Origin: JAJPHF01 sp035293805
GTDB taxonomy: Bacteria > Chloroflexota > UBA6077 > JAJPHF01
NCBI GenBank assembly: GCA_035293805.1
Contig: DATGMD010000008.1
Coordinates: forward strand, 1-18,150
Direction: 5' to 3'
DNA: 18,150 nucleotides
Positions 12,390 to 18,150 of the stretch are shown piece after piece. The notes under the pieces are model-generated. The model did no database searches and had not been told where the DNA came from. It saw nothing but the letters and a program-made list of their open reading frames with translations. A program made the translations under genes and the position numbers. Position 1 is the first letter of the stretch. The number at the start of each line of letters is the position of its first letter.

Positions 12390-14153
12390 TCAGGTGCCCG
12401 CCGCCGCGTGGTCGTGCTCGTCGTCGGGATGGGCGCAGCAGGGGTCGTCGTCGTTCGCGGTGGCGCGCACGCGCAGCGCCTCCTCGTCGGCGCTGAAGCC
12501 CTCCCGCTCGTAGACGAGCTTGCCGTCGACAAAGGTGAGCAGCGCCTGAATCTCCTTGATCGCGTCCACCTCGACGGCGCGCGGATCGTCGGAGAGCACC
12601 ACCAGGTCGGCGTACTTGCCCGGCGCGATCGAGCCCTTCACGTCCTCTTCCAGCCCGCACCAGGCGCTGCCGTAGGTGTACATCCACAGCGCCTGCGCGG
12701 GAGTGATCGCCCACTCGGGGCCCTGTACGCCGGCGAGTTCGGTCTGGCGGGTGACGGAGCTCCAGATGGCGAGCATCGGCGGGTAGGCGGCCGTGGGGCC
12801 GTCCGAGCCGCCGCCGACCGGCTGCTGGCAGTTCTCCAGATACGCGCGCAGCGGCTCCAGGTTGCGCGTGCGCTCGGGGCCGATGTACTTCAGGAAGCCG
12901 GCGCCGAGCGAGTAGACGAGCGGCTGCTGCGCGGTGATCGCGAGCTTCAGGCGGTTGATCGTCTCCCAGTGGTCGGGGCGGGCCATCATCATGTGGATGA
13001 CCGTCCAGCGCTGGTCGACGATGGGGACCTGGCGGTTCACGGCGTCGTAGGCGGCGAGCACGGTGTCGATGGCCGCGTCGCCCACGCAGTGGACGCCCAG
13101 CTGCCAGCCGCGGCGCGCGGCCTCGGTGCAGAAGGCCACGAGGTTCTCGCGGGAGATGCGAATCTTGCCGCAAGGGTCCTTCGGATCGTCGTTGTAGTCG
13201 TAGGGGTCGCGGTAGTACCCGGCCTCGACGCCGCCGTCCGCGCTCAGCTTGATCGCCAGCGTGCGCACCCACGGGTCGCTCAGATCGCGCTCCACGTGGC
13301 CGCTCGCCAGCTCGCGCAGGCAGGCGTCGAGCGCGGCGGCGGTGGTGCCCGGCTCGAAGCGCCACATGAGGCTGCTGCGCGTGGTCAGCTCGCGCCGCTG
13401 GGCCAGCAGGCGAAACGCCGCCATCTCGTCGGGAAACAGACCGGGCTCGATGATGCTGGTGATACCCAGCTCGCGGTACACTTGGCAGATGGCGCGCAGG
13501 GCGTTCGCGTGGTCCTCCAGGGTCGGCTTGGGCAGGCAGTCGAGGATGCGGCGGAACGTCCAGATCTCGATGCACTGGCCGGTCAGGTCGCCCGTCTCGG
13601 GGTCGCGGCAGTAGGTGCCCTCGGGCGGGTCGGGCGTGTCGCGGCTGATGCCGGCCGCCTGGAAGGCGAGACTGTTCACGACGACGTTGTGGCCGCCGCG
13701 CCGAATCAGGACGGGGTTGCGCGGCGCCACGGCGTCCAGCTCGCGCAAGTGCGGGAAGCGGCGCTCGGCGAGCTGCGACTCGTGCCAGCGCGAGGCGGTC
13801 GTCACCCACTCGCCCGGCGGCGTCTGGGCGGCGCGCGCGCCGATGGCGCGCAGCACGTCGTCTACCGTGCGCGCCCGCGACAGGTCGACCTCGCTCAGGT
13901 TGTGGCCGGCGCGCAGCATGTGGTTGTGCGAGTCGTAGAGGCCCGGCAGCAGCGTGCGGCCGTAGAGGTTGCGGGTAACGGTGCCCGGCCCCGCCCAGCG
14001 CGCGGCGTCCTGGTCGCTCCCCACTGCCAGGATGCGGCCCTGGCGGATCGCTACCGCCCGCGCGGCCGGCTGGGCCGGGTCCATCGTGATCACGTTCGCG
14101 TTCGTCAGGATCAGGTCGGCCGGGCCGTGCCCGTTGGTGGCTGCTGGGTGCAT
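12390..14153 (-). CDS. Amidohydrolase, YtcJ/metal-dependent type, 587 aa
   Basis: Metal-dependent amidohydrolase-superfamily enzyme of the YtcJ-like group (long N-acyl or amide hydrolases). The N-terminal beta-sandwich (DLILTNANVITMDPAQPAAR) leads to the metal motif H76-N-H78 (GLYDSHNHM), a bridging lysine K302 (IKLSADGG), H355 (GVHCVGDAAID), H387 (WTVIHMMM) and the catalytic D451 (GGGSDGPTAAYPP), and ends with the usual ISPGKYADLVVL-like segment (GSIAPGKYADLVVLSDD). It is expected to hydrolyse an amide or related bond in the cytoplasm. An unusual C-terminal extension carries a Cys/His/Asp-rich patch (DDDPCCAHPDDEHDH), a possible metal-binding tail. ATG 14153 has GGGAGGA a few nt upstream; the 71-codon open frame before it is GC-rich shadow. 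It is first of five minus-strand genes and may free the aromatic acid or amine for the following enzymes. Confidence 0.9.
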   Translation of the reverse strand: MHPAATNGHGPADLILTNANVITMDPAQPAARAVAIRQGRILAVGSDQDAARWAGPGTVTRNLYGRTLLPGLYDSHNHMLRAGHNLSEVDLSRARTVDDVLRAIGARAAQTPPGEWVTTASRWHESQLAERRFPHLRELDAVAPRNPVLIRRGGHNVVVNSLAFQAAGISRDTPDPPEGTYCRDPETGDLTGQCIEIWTFRRILDCLPKPTLEDHANALRAICQVYRELGITSIIEPGLFPDEMAAFRLLAQRRELTTRSSLMWRFEPGTTAAALDACLRELASGHVERDLSDPWVRTLAIKLSADGGVEAGYYRDPYDYNDDPKDPCGKIRISRENLVAFCTEAARRGWQLGVHCVGDAAIDTVLAAYDAVNRQVPIVDQRWTVIHMMMARPDHWETINRLKLAITAQQPLVYSLGAGFLKYIGPERTRNLEPLRAYLENCQQPVGGGSDGPTAAYPPMLAIWSSVTRQTELAGVQGPEWAITPAQALWMYTYGSAWCGLEEDVKGSIAPGKYADLVVLSDDPRAVEVDAIKEIQALLTFVDGKLVYEREGFSADEEALRVRATANDDDPCCAHPDDEHDHAAAGT

Positions 14154-14300
14154 GGTCCTCCCTCGGCCGCTCGGCTGGCCACGCGGCGGCGTTGCGCCGC
14201 CGGGCGGCTCGGCGGGCGCGGCCGGGCCCTCGTCGTGCCGCGCGAGCGGTACGCCGCGTAGTGTAGCGCGCACCGCGTGTCTCCCCCGTGACGAGGTACT

Positions 14301-14329
14301 AGTATGATGGGCGGGCCGGCATGGAGCAA
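14301..14329 (-). promoter_or_regulatory. Candidate promoter for the amidohydrolase gene
   Basis: On the minus strand TTGCTC (14329-14324) and CATACT (14306-14301) are spaced 17 bp apart, about 150 bp before ATG 14153. The -10 match is four of six. It is the only spaced pair I noticed in this 256-bp gap. Confidence 0.25.
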
Positions 14330-14409
14330 CCGCGGGCCAGGTGCGCCCCACGATGTTGCGGCGCAATCACCCGCTGACTCGTGCCGCCGCGCGCCCCGCG
14401 CTTGCGTCG

Positions 14410-15654
14410 TTACGGCGGGTCAGCCCGGCCGGGAGCACCCGCGGGCGACGGACCTTCGCCTGGGGCGAGGGGGAGGCGGACGGTGAAGGTCGTCCCGCCG
14501 CCGACCTGGCTGGCCACCGCGATCGAGCCGCCGTGCCGCTCGACGATGTGCCGCGTGCTCGCGAGGCCGAGACCCGTGCCGGGGAGCTGGCCCTCCACGT
14601 TACTCGCCCGGTAGAAGGGCTCGAAGACGCGCGGTAGCTCCGCCGGCGGGATTCCCAGCCCCTCGTCCCGCACGCTCAGGACGGCCCATGCCCCTGCTGG
14701 CGTGTCCTCCGCCTGCAGGTCGACCACGACCTGGCTACCGGGCGGACTGTACTTGATGGCGTTGGCCAGGAGGTTGCCGAGCACGCGTGCCAGCCGGGCC
14801 GCATCCCAGACTCCGAGCAGCTCCGGCATCGCCGTCTGGACCCGAATCTGATGGTGGGGCGCGGCCGCCTGGTGCTCCCCGACCGTCGCGTGGATGAGGG
14901 CGACGAGATCTACGGCGGCGGAGTTCAGTACCAGGGTCTGCTGGGCTTGCGAGCGGGCGAGGTCCAGGAGCTCATCGAGCTGGGCGGCCGCGCGCGTGGC
15001 GATCGCGTCGATGGTGGCCAACCCCTGGAGGAACTGCTCGCTGCCCCGGCTCTCGCCCCGTGCCGCCCGACGCTGTAGCAATTGCGCATGGCCTTTGACG
15101 GCGCCCAGTGGATTCTTCAGGTCATGCGCCACCGCGGCGAGGAGCTGGTCGCGCGAGCGCTGCGCCCGCTCGGCCTCGGCGCGCGCGAGGCGCTCAGCGG
15201 CCTCCGCCTGCTGGCGCGCGACTAACTGGTCGCGGAGCTCATACTGGCGGCGCCGGGTGCGCACCGCCATCTGGGTCGCGCTCACCAGGGTCGTGATGCG
15301 CACCGGCCGCTCGAGGAAGGTCGCATTGGCGCGCGGCGCCAGGGCGCCGACGAGCGCGCTACTGGCGGGCGTGCTGGGACCGCTGCCGACCAGCACGAGG
15401 AGCGGCAGATCGGACCAGGGGGGCTGCGCGTCCAGCACCCCGAGGAGCTCGGCCACTGCCACGGGGCTAAGCGATTCCTGAGTGAGGATCGCGGCGGCGG
15501 CCCCCGCCGCCAGCTCTCGACAGACCCCGCTCACCGTGGGGCAGAGTTCCGTGGTGATCGCCGCCTTCGCCAGCATCTGCTGGATCAGCGGTGCATCCCG
15601 GCCCACCGGCGCGCAGACGAGGACCCGCGCATCGAGCCCGTTAGACGTCGCCAT
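14410..15654 (-). CDS. Sensor histidine kinase with degenerate receiver-like N-terminus, 414 aa
   Basis: Soluble kinase with no membrane segment. Residues about 8-130 resemble a response-regulator receiver, but the phospho-acceptor Asp position is occupied by a TQES segment (AAAAILTQESLSP) and the conserved Lys appears as Arg (FLERPV), so it is probably a pseudo-receiver. A charged helical linker (about 133-170, Gln/Glu/Arg/Ala-rich) leads to HisKA with H177 (AVAHDLKNPLGAVKGHAQLL) and HATPase_c with the N box (N294, N298), G1 (RDEGLGIPP), F (VFEPFYRA) and G2 (GTGLGLASTRHIV). ATG 15654 lies inside the 3' end of the KaiC-like gene (14-nt overlap) with no strong RBS of its own, implying translational coupling. 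It may transmit the state of the KaiC-like protein to a response regulator, perhaps the orphan one at 3161-3991; the partner is not proven. Confidence 0.92.
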   Translation of the reverse strand: MATSNGLDARVLVCAPVGRDAPLIQQMLAKAAITTELCPTVSGVCRELAAGAAAAILTQESLSPVAVAELLGVLDAQPPWSDLPLLVLVGSGPSTPASSALVGALAPRANATFLERPVRITTLVSATQMAVRTRRRQYELRDQLVARQQAEAAERLARAEAERAQRSRDQLLAAVAHDLKNPLGAVKGHAQLLQRRAARGESRGSEQFLQGLATIDAIATRAAAQLDELLDLARSQAQQTLVLNSAAVDLVALIHATVGEHQAAAPHHQIRVQTAMPELLGVWDAARLARVLGNLLANAIKYSPPGSQVVVDLQAEDTPAGAWAVLSVRDEGLGIPPAELPRVFEPFYRASNVEGQLPGTGLGLASTRHIVERHGGSIAVASQVGGGTTFTVRLPLAPGEGPSPAGAPGRADPP

Positions 15655-17143
15655 TGTGTAGCAAGGCCTGCTCCGAGCCCAGGTACTGGGGCGCTCCCGC
15701 GAGGACCCCCTGGAACTCCGTCAGCGGCTGGCCGATGTGCACCCCCGGACCGAGCCGCAGCTCTCGGATGGTGTGCTCGTGGCCGCCGCTGCGCTTCTTT
15801 ACCACGGACATCGCTTTGCGCAGCTGCCCCGCCGCCTCGAAGTAGCGGAGCAGCAGCACCGTGTCCGCCAGGTAGCTCACGTCGAGGGGGGACTGGATCT
15901 GGTCGCCGATCAGCCCGTGCTGGGCCACGGTCAGCAGCGTCAGCACGCCGCGCGCGTTCAGGTAGCTCAGCAGCTCGTGGAGCTGGACGAGCACCGAGCG
16001 CGCTTCCTCCATCGCATTGAGGTAGCCGTTCAGACTGTCGATGACCACCAGCGCCGCGCGGCCGCTCTCGACCGCGCGGCGGACACGGTAGTCGAACTCG
16101 CCCGGCGACAATTGCGCCGGGGCAAGCTGCTCGAGGACCACGTGCCCGCTGGCGACGTACTCGCGCAGGGGCAGCTGCAAGCCGTCGGCGCGCGTGAGGT
16201 ACGTCGCGACGGTTTCATCGAACACATAGATCGTCGTCCGCTCCCCCCGCGCCGCCGCGGCGGCCGCGTATTGCATGGTCACCACCGACTTGCCCACCCC
16301 GGCCGGGCCGATGAGCAGCGTGCTGGTGCCGCCGTGCAACCCTCCGCCCACCAAGCTGTCGAGCGCCTCCACCCCGCTGGAGATGAGGTGGGCCTCGAAG
16401 GGCTCCGCGTGCTCAGCCGCAACCAGACGGGGGAAGACCCGCAAGCCGCCCGTTTGAATGACGAAGTCGTGGTAGCCGCCCCGGTAGGGGACGCCGCGGA
16501 CTTTCAGGATCCGCAGATGGCGCCGTTCCGCCCCATAGTCGGGGGTGTGATGCCCCAGTTGGATCACGCTGTGCGAGATGCTCTGCACGCCGGCCCCCGG
16601 CGGATTCAACTCGTCGAGCAGCAACACGGTGCAGCGGCGCCCCGCAAAGAACTGCCGCAGGCCGAGGATCTGGCGGCGGTAGCGCAGCGGATCCCGCGCG
16701 AGCAGCCGAAGCTCCGACAGGGAGTCGACGACGACGCGGCTCGGCTTCGTGCGCTCGACTTCCTGCAGGAGCGCTCCCACCGTCTCGCCTAGCTCCACCT
16801 CGGCCGGATGGAAGACCGTGTACTGCTCTTCGAGCCGCAAGCTCTCCTCGCTGGGGGCCAGCTCGTAGAGGGCGACGCTGTCCAGGTTCCAGGTATGGGA
16901 ACGCGCGACGGCTTGCAGCTCCTCGTTGGTCTCGGAGAGCGTCAGGTAGAGCACGGACTCGCCGCGCTGGACGCCCTCGAGGAGGAATTGCAGCGCGAGG
17001 GTCGTCTTGCCGGCGCCGGGAGCGCCCTCGATCAGGTGGACCCGATAGGCAGGGAAGCCGCCCTCCAAGACCTCGTCGAGCCCGGCGATCCCGCTCCCGG
17101 CCCGCACGTCCGTCGGGGCCGGCCGATCCAACTCGCTAGTCAC
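15641..17143 (-). CDS. Double-domain KaiC-like ATPase, 500 aa
   Basis: Two RecA-like KaiC domains in tandem. Domain 1: Walker A GAPGAGKT (40-47), S70-E71 at the catalytic-Glu position (LTLSETNEEL), Walker B VVVD140. Domain 2: Walker A GPAGVGKS (279-286), D309-E310, Walker B VVID369. The C-terminal segment DVSYLADTVLLLRYFE then LRKAMSVVKKRSGGHEHTIRE matches KaiC CII. At the two autophosphorylation positions of cyanobacterial KaiC (S431, T432) this protein has S423 and Y424, so only serine is retained. GTG 17143 is the start, with GGGGA about 8 nt before. No kaiA or kaiB is nearby, so a clock role is not supported; it more likely signals through the overlapping histidine kinase gene. It belongs to the widespread non-cyanobacterial KaiC-like group. 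Confidence 0.92.
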   Translation of the reverse strand: MTSELDRPAPTDVRAGSGIAGLDEVLEGGFPAYRVHLIEGAPGAGKTTLALQFLLEGVQRGESVLYLTLSETNEELQAVARSHTWNLDSVALYELAPSEESLRLEEQYTVFHPAEVELGETVGALLQEVERTKPSRVVVDSLSELRLLARDPLRYRRQILGLRQFFAGRRCTVLLLDELNPPGAGVQSISHSVIQLGHHTPDYGAERRHLRILKVRGVPYRGGYHDFVIQTGGLRVFPRLVAAEHAEPFEAHLISSGVEALDSLVGGGLHGGTSTLLIGPAGVGKSVVTMQYAAAAAARGERTTIYVFDETVATYLTRADGLQLPLREYVASGHVVLEQLAPAQLSPGEFDYRVRRAVESGRAALVVIDSLNGYLNAMEEARSVLVQLHELLSYLNARGVLTLLTVAQHGLIGDQIQSPLDVSYLADTVLLLRYFEAAGQLRKAMSVVKKRSGGHEHTIRELRLGPGVHIGQPLTEFQGVLAGAPQYLGSEQALLHNGDV

Positions 17144-17363
17144 CCGTAATTCCCCACGCGAATTGGGTCCCGCTAGAGTGCTGCGGCATAGCGCGGGCGT
17201 GCGCGCTCGTGATAACCGTAGCCCGCAGCCATCACAGCGGGCCGCGGCCGCCGTCCCGCTGCCTAGTAGATGCTACCGAGGCGCGCCGCGGCTCGGCAAA
17301 TCTGGCCGCTTCGCTCCGGCGCCCACCCGATCGGCGAGCCAAAGCGCTGATCCAATTCGTATG
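17144..17363. other. 220-bp gap between the lipoprotein and KaiC-like genes
   Basis: This interval should hold the promoter of the KaiC-like/kinase operon. I see no convincing promoter pair, RNA gene or repeat in it. Confidence 0.4.
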
Positions 17364-17753
17364 CTACTGTTGTTTGTTCTTACTAGCGTTATAAGCTTGG
17401 CGTCTCAGCTCATATAGCTGGATTGCCGCCTCTTCGGTTGGTGGGTCAGCGCTGCAAAAGACCCCATTGATAACCGGATCTTGGGCAGAGTAGATCATCT
17501 TGCAGTACTCTTCTGCCATTTGGCCTGACGGCAGTCTTCTCTGCTGCAGCCAGCCAGTCACCCTGCCTTGATCATCGTAATAAAGCTGTGCGCCAGTCGT
17601 TGGGGTAGCAGTGGGAGCTGGAGTCGCTGTCGGATGGGCTATTGGTTGTGCTGTTGGAGTTTGTTGCGACTTGGCCGCCGCCGGCGAACCCGAGCCGCAG
17701 GCTGTGGCAAAGAAGAAGGCCGCAGCAAGACCAACCTGCATTCCCTTAGCCAT
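17364..17753 (-). CDS. Small lipoprotein of unknown function, 129 aa
   Basis: ATG 17753 follows a G-rich site (TGGGGGC). Residues 5-19 are a short lipoprotein signal (VGLAAAFFFATAC) with C19 as the lipidation site. Residues 20-55 are a Pro/Thr/Ala/Ser linker typical of surface lipoproteins. The 70-residue globular part begins GAQLYYDDQGRVTGWLQQRR, holds two cysteines (EYCKMIY, GVFCSAD) that may form a disulfide, and ends in a charged helix (AIQLYELRRQAYNASKNKQQ). I do not recognise a family. It is probably co-transcribed with the membrane-peptide gene 25 nt upstream. Codon use is less GC-biased than in the KaiC-like gene, so it may be newly acquired. Confidence 0.7.
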   Translation of the reverse strand: MAKGMQVGLAAAFFFATACGSGSPAAAKSQQTPTAQPIAHPTATPAPTATPTTGAQLYYDDQGRVTGWLQQRRLPSGQMAEEYCKMIYSAQDPVINGVFCSADPPTEEAAIQLYELRRQAYNASKNKQQ

Positions 17754-17778
17754 CTGTTTGCCCCCAACAGAATCTAAA

Positions 17779-17868
17779 TCAATGGAACATTACCGTCTCG
17801 GTAATCGCAAATGCCACCATCACGAACACACTGAAAACCACTATTAGGACAAAGGCAATGTCCTTCAT
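17779..17868 (-). CDS. 29-aa membrane peptide upstream of the lipoprotein gene
   Basis: A short frame from ATG 17868 to TGA encodes MKDIAFVLIVVFSVFVMVAF followed by AITETVMFH. It is one transmembrane helix (residues 4-23) with a short polar tail. GGTGG lies about 5 nt before the ATG, and the stop is 25 nt before the lipoprotein start, the spacing of an operon. It could be a leader peptide, a membrane partner of the lipoprotein or a chance frame. Its clean amphipathic ends and spacing favour a real small protein. Confidence 0.5.
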   Translation of the reverse strand: MKDIAFVLIVVFSVFVMVAFAITETVMFH

Positions 17869-17895
17869 AGTGCCACCAAGTGAGTAAAGTTTCGG

Positions 17896-18109
17896 TATAA
17901 TCGATCCTCTTCTGTAGGCTGGAGAGACTGCTTGATCACATCTCCAGGGATACAGGAGAGCCTGGCTCGGGCGAGCCAGGCTCTCTACTGCCTGGGCAAG
18001 CGAGGCCGGAGCACCGAACGCTGCGCGCTCACGCTACGGCCACCACCTTCCTCTAGCCGCGACGGCGGTGCTCCCCTCGCTCGTGCCGAGCCCCGGCCAC
18101 GCGGGGCTC
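17896..18109 (+). ncRNA. Structured stretch, candidate non-coding RNA or terminator array
   Basis: A consensus TATAAT (17896-17901, plus strand) without a good -35 box precedes a series of inverted repeats: CTGGAGA/TCTCCAG (about 17920-17948), a perfect 14-bp stem GAGAGCCTGGCTCG with its complement (17956-17985, 2-nt gap), GGAGCACCG/CGGTGCTCC (18008-18016 and 18066-18074), and GAGCCCCG/CGGGGCTC (18088-18109). No reading frame fits. It matches no tRNA, tmRNA, RNase P, SRP, 6S or T-box pattern I know. It may be a structured RNA, or terminators for genes on either side. Confidence 0.35.
17956..17985. terminator. Perfect 14-bp GC-rich hairpin
   Basis: GAGAGCCTGGCTCG (17956-17969) and CGAGCCAGGCTCTC (17972-17985) are exact complements separated by GG, so the actual loop would open a few terminal pairs. 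It is the strongest hairpin in the right flank. There is no U-run on either strand, so it could be a non-canonical terminator or a structural arm of an RNA. Confidence 0.6.
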
Positions 18110-18150
18110 AGCGGCCCGCCCGCGCCTCCCCTACCACAACGCTCCGCCAG

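Noticed and set aside
12021..14261. 746-codon plus-strand open frame opposite the amidohydrolase and binding-protein genes
   Set aside because: It is antisense to two genes with full conserved motifs; its Arg/Val/Gly/Ala/His-rich composition is that of a shadow frame in high-GC DNA.
15641..17143. Bona fide circadian clock kaiC
   Set aside because: No kaiA or kaiB nearby and the second phosphosite is Tyr; this fits the non-clock KaiC-like group.
17896..18109. T-box, tmRNA, RNase P or 6S RNA
   Set aside because: None of their conserved sequence blocks could be found in the stretch on either strand.

Overview
The window is high-GC bacterial DNA of accessory character. Promoter and RBS style, the IS701-like transposase, the peptide-type lipoprotein receptor, the HpaB/cupin genes and the KaiC-like protein would all fit an uncultured Chloroflexota or similar high-GC lineage. 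That placement is inference: no rRNA, tRNA or taxonomic marker gene is present.

Left flank (1-3160) is a decayed, visibly more A/T-rich accessory region. It holds the 3' end of an IS701-like transposase, the probable 3' fragment of a secreted protein abutting the IS end, an unknown plus-strand gene (904-1320), a perfect 15-bp convergent terminator (1357-1390), and a minus-strand pair of exported-protein genes. The upstream member of that pair (2726-2169) has a good RBS and a signal-peptide-like start but is interrupted by two in-frame UGA codons. A NarL/FixJ-type response regulator (3991-3161) and an 800-bp region without a confident gene follow.

The middle (about 4860-14153) looks like a catabolic locus. 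Two plus-strand genes encode an FMN-dependent alpha-hydroxy-acid oxidase/dehydrogenase and an alpha/beta hydrolase similar to meta-cleavage-product hydrolases. They converge, at a 14-bp perfect hairpin, on five minus-strand genes read in this order: an amidohydrolase of the YtcJ type, a family-5 ABC substrate-binding lipoprotein, two adjacent cupin plus zinc-ribbon proteins resembling 3-hydroxyanthranilate 3,4-dioxygenase, and an HpaB-type FADH2-dependent hydroxylase. My reading is uptake, deacylation or hydrolysis, ring hydroxylation, extradiol ring opening by a two-subunit cupin dioxygenase, C-C hydrolysis and hydroxy-acid oxidation. The flavin reductase and ABC permease/ATPase partners are not in the window. 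A 32-bp palindromic element recurs in the intergenic gaps of this locus.

The right part (14410-17143) holds a double-domain KaiC-like ATPase whose end overlaps the start of a sensor histidine kinase with a degenerate receiver-like N-terminus. Beyond it lie a small lipoprotein gene, a 29-codon membrane-peptide gene just upstream of it, and a strongly structured stretch (about 17896-18109) with several perfect inverted repeats and no gene.
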